A stretch of 32,334 nucleotides of DNA from Micromonospora craterilacus (GTDB taxonomy: Bacteria > Actinomycetota > Actinomycetes > Mycobacteriales > Micromonosporaceae). The translations under genes were made by a program, and so were the position numbers. This document shows, piece by piece, positions 1-7,422 of the stretch. The first letter of the stretch is position 1, and each line of letters begins with the position of its first letter. Location of the stretch: contig NZ_POTY01000048.1 of assembly GCF_003236315.1 (NCBI RefSeq), forward strand, positions 1-32,334. Direction: 5' to 3'. The notes beneath the pieces were generated by a model that was given only the letters and a program-made list of their open reading frames with translations, was not told where the DNA came from and ran no database searches.

Positions 1-2649
1 GGTGGGGCGCGGCGTGATGGGGCCGGTGGGGTTGACGGTGCGCAGGGTGTCGCAGTCGACGAGGCGGGAGTAGGGCGAGTTCTTGGCGAGGATGTCCAGG
101 CCGCGGTTGGTGGCGAGCTTGAACTTCATCGGTGCGGCGTCACCGGCGGGGAAGGTGTTGAGTGCCGGCTGTGCGGTGCGGCCGATGAAGTCGCTGCGGC
201 AGGACGGGTGGGTGTCGAAGGCTTCGCTGTTGTCGTCGCGGGCGGTGGTGCCCTGGACGGCGCTGTAGCCGAGGCCGCGGCGGGCGAACGAGGCCCACAG
301 GGTGCAGGAGTTCTCGCCGCCGGTGAGGGCGGCGTCGGCGGCGATGATGGCGTTACGGCCGACGACGAAGCCGGGGTTACAGCCCTGCATCTTCAACCCG
401 TCCATGACCAGCTGCATGGAGAGGTTGTTACCGCCGGTGTTCCAGGCGTCGTACACGTTCGGGTTGAGACCGTGCCGGTCGATCAGGTCCCAGGTCATGT
501 CCCACAGGACGGAGGCCCAGCCGTGGCCGATGCCGTGCGGCGCGGCCAGCGAGGTGCCGTTGAGCCAGCCGCCGGTCTTGATGCTGTCGTAGGTGAACGG
601 CTGAAGCTCCATGTTCCGCGAGTAGGGCCGCGGCCGCAGACCGTTGCCGGTGCGGTCCTTCTCGAAGAGGACGTACGGCACCAGGCCGCGCGTGCCGTCG
701 GCCGTGTCGAGCTTCGGGTCGAGCAGCGTGGTGAGCGCGAAGTAGTCGCTCCAGCCCTCACCCATCTGCTCGTTGCCGCCGAGGCAGTTGATCCCGGGGC
801 CACCGGTGAGCCGGAGGGAGATGCCGTGACCATACTCGTGCATGACGATGCCGGCGTCGAGGTCACCATCGCGGATGCCCGGGTGGCTCGGGTGCTTGCG
901 CACCGAGCCGGCAGCCGTACCGGCGGTGATCGCGGCCTTGATGGCGTTGCCGTCGGCCTGGGTGACGGCGACCGCCGGGATGGTGACCGGCGCGGTGGTC
1001 ATGGCGCCGGTCAGCACCGGAGCGGCACCGGTGGCGTTGTGCGCGACCACCACGGCCTTGGCACCGAGCGACTCGGCGACCTGGGTACGCAGGAGGTAGG
1101 TGCAGGCGGTGGTGCCGCCGTCGACCACCGCGATCCAGCCGCCCGACGGCAGCGAACCGGGGTACGCGGAAGCGGCGCAGCCGTTGCCCGCGTACACGAA
1201 CTGGTGTCCGGGCAGCCCGGCCACGGTCGGCGCCGAGCTGTAGCGCGACCAGGTGGCGTCGAACGAGCCCACGCCGTCGACGACGACCTGGTTCTGGGCG
1301 CCGAACTGGTTGCCCGGCCACAGGTACATCTGCATGCGCGGGGTGCCGCCGTCGGCGGCCGGGGTGGAGAAGTTGGCGTTGTTGGTGCCCCCGCCGTCCG
1401 CGGCCTCGGCCCGGACGTAGTCGCCGCCGACACCACCACGGCCGTAGTTGTTCGCCTGGAAGTTGCCGGACGCCTCGTCAAAGCCGTATCGGTACGAAAC
1501 GTCGTGGATGATGTTGTTCCAGTAGAACAGGTTGGCGGTCGCCGCGTCCCGGTAGCTCTGCGGGTTCTCTGACAGGTCCAGCGGGAAGTTGAAGGTCAGG
1601 CTCGGTCCGCCGTCCGGGCTGCTGCCGAAGTCCGGCGCGTTGTTGTTGTCCTGGTCCTGGTACGCGTGGACGTTGTTGCCCTGCGTGGTGGTGAACTCGG
1701 GACCGGGGACGCCGTTGGTGTCGTGCCAGCCGTACGGCGAGGCGAGCGCGTCCGCCGGGTTGGTCACCACACTGCGGGGGCCGTCGTTCGGGCTCTCGGT
1801 CGGGTAACCGTAGACGTTGTAGCTCGATCCATCCTGGACCGGCTCGCGCGTGCCGAGGCCGGCGGCGCCGGCCGCCAGCGTACGGTCCGACGTGTGGCCC
1901 AGGGTGTGGGACAGCTCGTCCCCCTCGTGCTGGCTGGTCCAGTCGTCGGCGTTGAGCAGCTCGCCGGTCTCCGCGTCCACCGTGGCGTTCCACAGGTGGG
2001 CGTCGGAGGAGTCGTCGATCACCAGCTGCCACGCCAGGCGCAGCCCGTCCTCGGTCGGCTGCCAACCCAGCTTCGCCGGGATCGGCTCGTCCGAGATGCC
2101 GCTGCCGGAGACCACGGTCTTCTGCGCCGCGCCACCGGCGCGGCTCATCACCCGGGAGTTCTTCGGCGCGTCCAGGTCCAGCCCGTCGGCTGCGGCCTCG
2201 ACCGCGTCGACGGCGTCGAGGTCGGGGGTGCCGGTGTTGCCGGCGAGGCCGGAGACGAGGCTGTCGCCGACGAAGATGACGCTGCCGTCCTTGGCGATGT
2301 TGACGGTGGCGGCCGCGCCGAAGATTTCCAGGTTCTCGTGGCGTTGGGCGAGGTTGACGTGGGTGACGCCGTTGTGCCGGCTGGTGTAGCTGGACAGCAC
2401 GCTGAGGTCACCGAGGTCGCTGGCGGTCACGCCGTGCTCGGTGGGGTTGCCGCGCAGGTAGCGGACGGCGATCGCTTCGGGGGAGCCCTCGTTCGGGCCG
2501 GTCAGGAAAATCGGGTTCGGCTTGGCGGGCTCGTCCGGCGTGGCCATTGCGGGCTTCGCGACGAGCGACGTCATGGACGCGACGAGGGTCGTGGACAGCA
2601 GCAACGCGGCGTTGCGGCGGCCACGAGATCGACGGGGTTGTAGGGGCAC
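1..2649 (-). CDS. Secreted M36 (fungalysin-type) metallopeptidase with PA insert, C-terminus cut by window edge
   Basis: This is an extracellular zinc endopeptidase made as a preproprotein. I translated it by hand from the complement. It is open from the GTG at 2649 to the window edge (883 codons), so about 55 residues of the C-terminus lie outside. The GTG follows GAAGGAG with 5 nt spacing. The order is: Arg-rich signal peptide (about 1-35), FTP/PepSY-type propeptide (about 50-230), and an M36 catalytic domain interrupted by a protease-associated (PA) domain (about 480-580). The zinc motif HEYGH is at residues 604-608 (826-840), with the third ligand Glu in GEGWSD at about 631. The start of a PxKF-type C-terminal domain follows. 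The gene has two close paralogues in the window. Its propeptide is nearly identical to that of 4501-7332, while its catalytic part matches 7423-10245. The family call is firm; the substrate is unknown. Confidence 0.9.
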   Translation of the reverse strand, partial: MPLQPRRSRGRRNAALLLSTTLVASMTSLVAKPAMATPDEPAKPNPIFLTGPNEGSPEAIAVRYLRGNPTEHGVTASDLGDLSVLSSYTSRHNGVTHVNLAQRHENLEIFGAAATVNIAKDGSVIFVGDSLVSGLAGNTGTPDLDAVDAVEAAADGLDLDAPKNSRVMSRAGGAAQKTVVSGSGISDEPIPAKLGWQPTEDGLRLAWQLVIDDSSDAHLWNATVDAETGELLNADDWTSQHEGDELSHTLGHTSDRTLAAGAAGLGTREPVQDGSSYNVYGYPTESPNDGPRSVVTNPADALASPYGWHDTNGVPGPEFTTTQGNNVHAYQDQDNNNAPDFGSSPDGGPSLTFNFPLDLSENPQSYRDAATANLFYWNNIIHDVSYRYGFDEASGNFQANNYGRGGVGGDYVRAEAADGGGTNNANFSTPAADGGTPRMQMYLWPGNQFGAQNQVVVDGVGSFDATWSRYSSAPTVAGLPGHQFVYAGNGCAASAYPGSLPSGGWIAVVDGGTTACTYLLRTQVAESLGAKAVVVAHNATGAAPVLTGAMTTAPVTIPAVAVTQADGNAIKAAITAGTAAGSVRKHPSHPGIRDGDLDAGIVMHEYGHGISLRLTGGPGINCLGGNEQMGEGWSDYFALTTLLDPKLDTADGTRGLVPYVLFEKDRTGNGLRPRPYSRNMELQPFTYDSIKTGGWLNGTSLAAPHGIGHGWASVLWDMTWDLIDRHGLNPNVYDAWNTGGNNLSMQLVMDGLKMQGCNPGFVVGRNAIIAADAALTGGENSCTLWASFARRGLGYSAVQGTTARDDNSEAFDTHPSCRSDFIGRTAQPALNTFPAGDAAPMKFKLATNRGLDILAKNSPYSRLVDCDTLRTVNPTGPITPRPT

Positions 2650-2689
2650 CGCTGCTCCTTCGGGGGTTGAAAAGACAGCATGAAGCGCC

Positions 2690-2865
2690 GATCCACCACC
2701 GCCGGAGCGGTCCGTCGCGGGTTGTCCGCAACGCCCCACCCCTGGCGATCACGGCCCGTAATCAAGGCCGTGCGAAGTGAATCGCATCGACGCTACGGTG
2801 CACCTCACCGATGGTCATCCGACTAGTGTTCAAATATTTCGATTGCTGGCTCCTACGCCTGTCGG
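2690..2865 (-). promoter_or_regulatory. Conserved promoter/leader region upstream of M36 gene 1 (copy A)
   Basis: About 170 bases upstream of the first M36 gene are strongly conserved with the region upstream of the third M36 gene (10275-10455). Shared blocks include GACTAGTGTT (2821-2830), a GTGCGAAGTGAATCGC block (2770-2785) and GTTGTCCGCAAC (2721-2732). Read on the minus strand, a TAGCGT -10-like hexamer (2790-2795) lies 18 nt after GATGAC (2814-2819). If this promoter is right, the transcript has a 5' leader of roughly 130 nt. The region also lies between two divergent genes, so the M14 promoter must sit at its far end. The conservation is seen; the promoter assignment is inferred. Confidence 0.5.
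2750..2772 (-). promoter_or_regulatory. Conserved leader hairpin of M36 gene 1
   Basis: The 7-bp inverted repeat CACGGCC / GGCCGTG (2750-2756 and 2766-2772) has a 9-nt loop. It lies about 100 nt upstream of the GTG start. The copy upstream of the third M36 gene has CACGGTC / GACCGTG with the same loop length. The two base differences compensate each other, which suggests selection for the stem as RNA or as an operator dyad. Confidence 0.5.
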
Positions 2866-2913
2866 TAGCCCGGTAAATGTGGGCTGAGCTGCGGAAAAAC
2901 GATTCATGATCTA

Positions 2914-2943
2914 TTGCTGACGGTCTGGAACTGTGCTTAGGGT
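2914..2943 (+). promoter_or_regulatory. Candidate promoter of the M14 carboxypeptidase gene
   Basis: TTGCTG (2914-2919) and TAGGGT (2938-2943) are separated by 18 nt and lie 44 nt before the GTG start. They resemble actinobacterial vegetative promoters. Proposed by eye only. Confidence 0.3.
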
Positions 2944-2987
2944 GGCGGAGCGCGGAAGATCCAACTCGTCTACTCTGGAGCTGAGTC

Positions 2988-4175
2988 GTGCGTCGATCTA
3001 TGCCAACAAGTCGGGTCAAGCGTCACCTCGCGGTCGCAGCCGCGGCACTCATGGGTCTCCCGGGTGCGGCGGTGGCACTCACCGGTCCGGCAGCCGCAAA
3101 CCCCCTCGAGTCGCACTGCGGAAACGAGACCGGTAACAAGTCGATCGAGGGCTTCATCAGCCATGAGGATCTCCGGAAGAGCCTCAAGTCGATCGAGCAG
3201 TCGAGCAACGGCACGGTCAGCGTCAACGTGGCCGGCTACTCGAACCAGGGCCGCGAGATCTGGACGGCTCGGGTCGGCGAGGGTGACACCGTCGTCCTGA
3301 TCCAGAGCCAGATCCACGGCAACGAGATGCACGGCACGGCTGCCCTGCTGGACGCCCTGCGTACGCTCGGCAACAACTCGCAGCGGTCCAGAGAGATCCG
3401 CAAGGCGGTCACCATCGTCGCCGTGCCGAAGCTCAACCCGGACGGTGGCGAGCTGGACACCCGGCAGAACGCCCGCACCTGGAGCGATGTCGTCGCTGAC
3501 TTCCCGCAGCTCGCTGGTGCCCGGACCGCCTGGAACTACAACACCCGGACCGGCGGGTTCGACGTGAACCGCGACTTCAACCCCAACCTCGACTACGTCC
3601 CGCAGTCGGCTGACTTCCCGGGCAACAGCGCCTCCGTCGGCTGGTACATCACGCCGGAGGCGCAGACCGCCCGCGACGTGTACCGCTCGCTGGAGCAGGA
3701 GTTCGGGACCGTCGACGTCTTCGCCGACCTGCACAACCAGGCGGCCTGCTACACCGGCGTGGGGATGGACGACTTCACCACCCTGTCGATCTCCGGGCGC
3801 TTCATCACGAACCCCGCCCAGCACGGCAACTGGCCCAAGTTCGACTACGACCAGTCGCGCCGGGTCAACGTCGCCGTGTACGACGCCCTCCAGTCCGGCA
3901 ACTCGCCGCAGAGCAAGGTGACGCTGTACCCGCAGAACACGAACCTGCCCGGCACCGCGCTGGGCTCGTTCGCCCTCCGGGGCAGCGCGACGATCCTGTT
4001 CGAGACGCGTGGACAGACCCAGTCCTGGGGTCAGAAGCAGCACGGCATGCTCACCAAGCAGGTCGAGAACGGTCTCTTCGGGATCATCAACTCGATCACC
4101 GACGGGACGCTGGACAACATCGACCCCGAGCGGTACGAGCTCATCCCCGAGCGGATGAACGTCCCGCGTAGCTGA
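2988..4175 (+). CDS. Secreted M14 family zinc carboxypeptidase
   Basis: This extracellular exopeptidase would remove C-terminal residues from peptides. The signal peptide ends near AAA-N38. The M14 active site is complete: H110 and E113 in the HGNE motif, NRD at 194-196 (substrate carboxylate binding), H249 in DLHN as the third zinc ligand, and E339 in LFETRG as the catalytic glutamate. The length (395 aa) suits a single-domain secreted M14 enzyme. GTG 2988 is preferred because TGGAG ends 7 nt upstream; an in-frame ATG at 3000 is possible. It is transcribed divergently from the first M36 gene, ends in a strong terminator, and interrupts an otherwise M36-only block. An endo- plus exopeptidase partnership is an inference from position. 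Confidence 0.9.
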   Translation: MRRSMPTSRVKRHLAVAAAALMGLPGAAVALTGPAAANPLESHCGNETGNKSIEGFISHEDLRKSLKSIEQSSNGTVSVNVAGYSNQGREIWTARVGEGDTVVLIQSQIHGNEMHGTAALLDALRTLGNNSQRSREIRKAVTIVAVPKLNPDGGELDTRQNARTWSDVVADFPQLAGARTAWNYNTRTGGFDVNRDFNPNLDYVPQSADFPGNSASVGWYITPEAQTARDVYRSLEQEFGTVDVFADLHNQAACYTGVGMDDFTTLSISGRFITNPAQHGNWPKFDYDQSRRVNVAVYDALQSGNSPQSKVTLYPQNTNLPGTALGSFALRGSATILFETRGQTQSWGQKQHGMLTKQVENGLFGIINSITDGTLDNIDPERYELIPERMNVPRS

Positions 4176-4190
4176 CATCTCCGGTAACCA

Positions 4191-4222
4191 CCGTCGCCCC
4201 GGCCGTCAGGCCGGGGCGACGG
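4191..4222 (+). terminator. Rho-independent terminator of the M14 gene
   Basis: A perfect 14-bp stem (4191-4204 and 4209-4222) with the loop GTCA is followed by CTTTTG. It starts 16 nt after the stop codon. Confidence 0.85.
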
Positions 4223-4438
4223 CTTTTGCCGTCCCTTCACGACACCGGTATCCGCGGTGCGGGTGACCGGCGGTTCCCGCCTCCGGTCGGGCCGACCTCC
4301 GCCGTGCCGGTCCGCCGTTAGGGCCTCGCCGCGCTCCCGCCGGGCGTCGACACACGCACAGGCGGGGCAGCGGCGCGTCCCAACAGCTCCGACCTGCCGG
4401 CGCCGGGATGAACCGCAGCTATGAGGAATCAGGAAAGG
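4223..4438. other. Intergenic stretch with no recognised gene
   Basis: The non-coding interval 4176-4500 is 325 bases long. Apart from the two terminator hairpins that close the flanking convergent genes, I see no gene, RNA or repeat in the central part. Short open frames here have no ribosome site and no recognisable product. Confidence 0.5.
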
Positions 4439-4478
4439 GCCCGGGGGGAGCGCTCCGAACGGAACGCTCCCCCCGGGC
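4439..4478 (-). terminator. Terminator after the second M36 gene
   Basis: The 14-bp arms GCCCGGGGGGAGCG (4439-4452) and CGCTCCCCCCGGGC (4465-4478) enclose a short inner stem. In the minus direction the hairpin is followed by CTTTCCTGATTC, moderately U-rich. It lies 22 nt after the stop at 4501. Confidence 0.75.
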
Positions 4479-4500
4479 TTCTACCGTGGGTGTTCGGGGT

Positions 4501-7332
4501 TTACGGGTTGAACTTGAAGTAGGTGCGGTACTGGAATCCGTTGTCGAGGGTCAGCACGAACTCGCGGCAGGTGCCGGCCCAGCTCGGGTCGGTCTTCCAC
4601 ACGTAGTTGTACTGGCCGTTGGCGCTGGCCGACAGCTTCGAGTTGCCCGGGCTGATCGCCGCCACCGGGGTGGGGCGCGGGGTGATCGGGCCGTCCGGGT
4701 TGACGGTCCGCAGGGTGTCGCAGTCGACCAGGCGGGAGTACGGCGAGTTGCTGGCGAGGATGTCCAGGCCGCGGTTGGTGGCCAGCTTGAACTTCATCGG
4801 CGCGGCGTCACCGGCGGTGAAGGCGTTCAGACCCGGCTGTGCGGTACGGCCGATGAAGTCGCCGCGGCAGGACGGGTGGGTGTCGAACGCCTCGGTGTTG
4901 TCATTGCGGTTGGTGGTGCCCTGGACGGCGCTGTAGCCGAGACCGCGGCGGGCGAAGGAGGCCCACAGGGTGCAGGAGTTCTCGCCGCCGGTGAGGGCGG
5001 CGTCGGCGGCGATGATGGCATTGCGGCCGGTGACGAAGCCGGGGCCGCAGCCCTGCATCTTCAACCCGTCCATGACCAGCTGCATCGCGAGGTTGTTACC
5101 GCCGGTGTTCCACGACTCGTACACCTTGGGGTTGAATCCGTGCCGCTCGACGAGATCCCAGGCCATGTCCCACAGCACCGCCGCCCAGCCGTGGCCGATG
5201 CCGTGCGGCGCGGCCAGCGACGTGCCGTTCAGCCAGCCACCGGTCTTGATGCTGTCGTAGGTGAACGGCTGGAGCTCCATGTTCCGGGAGTACGGCCGCG
5301 GCCGGAAACCGTCACCCACCCGGCTGTCCTGGAACAGTGCGTACTGCCCGTAACCGCGCGGGGTTTCCGGGCCGTCGATCGCCGGGTTGAGCAGCGCGGC
5401 GATCGCGAGGAAGTCGCTCCAGCCCTCACCCATCTGCTCGTCACCGGTGAGGCAGTTGACCCCCGGGCCACCGGTCAACCGGAGGGAGACCCCGTGGCCG
5501 TACTCGTGGAAGATCGTCTCCGCACGGAACGAGGCGTCCCGCATGGCCGGCCGGTCCAAATTGCGGTGCACCCGTCCGGACGACGGCAGCGCCGCCTTGA
5601 TGCTGTTGCCGTCGGCCTGGCTCACCATCACGGCGGGGATGCCGACGGGCGGGCTCATGGATCCAGCCATCACCGCCGGGGCGCCCGCGACGTTGTTGAC
5701 CACCACGACTGCGGCGGCGCCGGCCTGCTCGGCGTTGGTCACCTGGGTGTAGAAGTTGCAGGAACTGGTGCGGTCCACCACCGCGATCGCACCACTGGGC
5801 AGGCTGTACGCGGTGCAGCCGTCGCCGGTCGCTCCCACGCCGTCGTTGACCAGCACGACGTCGCCGCCGAAACCGGCACTCGTCGGCGCGGGCGTGAACC
5901 GCGCGTACTCCGCCTGGTACGTGGCGGCGGCGGAGCCCGAGCCGATCGTCACCGCGTTCGGCAGGCCGAACTGGTTGCCCGGCCAGAGGAACATCTGCAT
6001 CCGCGGCCGGCCGCCGTCCGCGGCAGGGGTGGAGAAGTTGGCGTTGTTCTGGCCGGAGCCGTCATGCGCCTCGCACAGCACGTCGTCGCCGCCGGTACCG
6101 CCACGACCGTAGTTGTTGACCTGGAAGTTGCCCGACGGCTCGTCGAAGCCGTACCGGTAGGTGATGTCGTGGACGATGTTGCACCAGTAGAACTGGTTCA
6201 CCACCGCGGCCTGGGCGTAGGTCTGCGGGTGTTCGTTGAGGTCGGCCGGGAAGTTGAAGGTGAGGCTGGGCCCGCCGTCGGCCGGACTGTCCGGGTCGAC
6301 CTGGTTGTTGGCGTCCCGGTCGGTGTAGGCGTACGCGTTGTTGCCTCGGGTGATGGTGTACTCGGCACCCGGGACGCCGTCGGTGTCGTGCCAGCCGTAC
6401 GGCGAGGCGAGCCCGTCCGCCGGGTTGGTCACCACCGTCTGCGGCCCCTCGTTCGGGTCGTTCTTCGGGAACTCGTAGACCAGGTAGCTCGACCCGTCGT
6501 CGACCGGGTTCGGCGAGCTGACCTGCGGGGTGGCGACGGTCTGGGTGGCGACGGCCGAGGTCTGCTGTTCCGGCCGGCCCAGCGTGCTGGCCAGGTCCGC
6601 CGGGCTGTCGTGGCTGGTCCAGTCGTCGGCGTCGAGCATCTCGCCGGTTTCGGCGTCGATGGTGGCGTTCCAGAGGTGGGCGTCGGTGGAGTCGTCGATC
6701 ACGAGCTGCCACGCCAGGCGGAGCCCGTCGTCGGTGGGTTGCCAGCCGAGCTTGGCGGGAATCGGCTCGTCGGAGATGCCGCTGCCGGAGACGACGGTGC
6801 GCTGGGCGGCGCCGCCGGCGCGGCTCATGACCCGGGAGTTCTTCGGGGCGGCCAGGTCGAGGGCGTCGGCCGCCGCCTCCACCGCGTCGACGGCGTCGAG
6901 GTCGGGGGTGTTGGGGGTGTTGCCGGGAAGGCCGGTGACGAGGGTGTCGCCGACGAAGATGACGCTGCCGTCCTTGGCGATGTTGACGGTCGCGGTGGCG
7001 CCGAAGATTTCCAGGTTTTCGTGGCGTTGGGCGAGGTTGACGTGGGTGACGCCGTTGTGGCGGCTGGTGTAGCTGGACAGCACGCTGAGGTCACCGAGGT
7101 CGGCGGTGGTCACGCCGTGCTCGGTGGGGTTGCCGCGCAGGTAGCGGACGGCGATCGCTTCGGGGGAGCCCTCGTTCGGGCCGGTCAGGAAGACCGGGTT
7201 CGACGCGCCACCGTCCTCCGGAGCAGCCGAGGCAGGGTTCGAGGTCAGCGACGTCAGGGACACGACGAGAGTCGTGGACAGCAGCAATGCGGCACTGCGG
7301 CGACCACGGGATCTCCGGGGGGATGAAGGCAC
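4501..7332 (-). CDS. Secreted M36 (fungalysin-type) metallopeptidase with PA insert and PxKF tail
   Basis: A complete 943-residue preproprotein. It has a signal peptide ending near ASA-A (about 36), an FTP-type propeptide (about 50-235), and an M36 catalytic domain with a PA domain at about 485-578. HEYGH is at residues 609-613 (5494-5508), and Glu 636 in GEGWSD is the third zinc ligand. A C-terminal PxKF-type beta domain (about 835-943) carries PMKFKL and TCREFVLTLDNG. The start is a GTG with AAGGGA 6-7 nt upstream. The gene lies 90 nt behind the third M36 gene and is separated from it by a terminator-like hairpin ending 25 nt before the GTG. It probably depends on read-through from that gene. 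It is the most divergent of the three in the catalytic and PA regions. Confidence 0.93.
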   Translation of the reverse strand: MPSSPRRSRGRRSAALLLSTTLVVSLTSLTSNPASAAPEDGGASNPVFLTGPNEGSPEAIAVRYLRGNPTEHGVTTADLGDLSVLSSYTSRHNGVTHVNLAQRHENLEIFGATATVNIAKDGSVIFVGDTLVTGLPGNTPNTPDLDAVDAVEAAADALDLAAPKNSRVMSRAGGAAQRTVVSGSGISDEPIPAKLGWQPTDDGLRLAWQLVIDDSTDAHLWNATIDAETGEMLDADDWTSHDSPADLASTLGRPEQQTSAVATQTVATPQVSSPNPVDDGSSYLVYEFPKNDPNEGPQTVVTNPADGLASPYGWHDTDGVPGAEYTITRGNNAYAYTDRDANNQVDPDSPADGGPSLTFNFPADLNEHPQTYAQAAVVNQFYWCNIVHDITYRYGFDEPSGNFQVNNYGRGGTGGDDVLCEAHDGSGQNNANFSTPAADGGRPRMQMFLWPGNQFGLPNAVTIGSGSAAATYQAEYARFTPAPTSAGFGGDVVLVNDGVGATGDGCTAYSLPSGAIAVVDRTSSCNFYTQVTNAEQAGAAAVVVVNNVAGAPAVMAGSMSPPVGIPAVMVSQADGNSIKAALPSSGRVHRNLDRPAMRDASFRAETIFHEYGHGVSLRLTGGPGVNCLTGDEQMGEGWSDFLAIAALLNPAIDGPETPRGYGQYALFQDSRVGDGFRPRPYSRNMELQPFTYDSIKTGGWLNGTSLAAPHGIGHGWAAVLWDMAWDLVERHGFNPKVYESWNTGGNNLAMQLVMDGLKMQGCGPGFVTGRNAIIAADAALTGGENSCTLWASFARRGLGYSAVQGTTNRNDNTEAFDTHPSCRGDFIGRTAQPGLNAFTAGDAAPMKFKLATNRGLDILASNSPYSRLVDCDTLRTVNPDGPITPRPTPVAAISPGNSKLSASANGQYNYVWKTDPSWAGTCREFVLTLDNGFQYRTYFKFNP

Positions 7333-7357
7333 AGGTGTTCCCTTCGTTGGGAAAGAC

Positions 7358-7392
7358 GGAGGGAGCGTTCCGTTGTGCGGAACGCTCCCTCC
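7358..7392 (-). terminator. Intra-operon terminator or attenuator between M36 genes 3 and 2
   Basis: A perfect 15-bp inverted repeat (7358-7372 and 7378-7392) with a 5-nt loop is followed on the minus strand by GTCTTTCCC. It lies 30 nt after the stop of the upstream gene and 25 nt before the GTG of the next. It shares GGAACGCTCC with the terminator at 4439-4478. Confidence 0.75.
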
Positions 7393-7422
7393 CTGGGCTC
7401 TACCTTGGATCGGGGCTAGGGG

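Noticed and set aside
1..2649. Possible frameshift or pseudogene in the first M36 gene
   Set aside because: Hand translation gives one uninterrupted frame with all motifs. It lacks a stop codon only because the window ends inside it.
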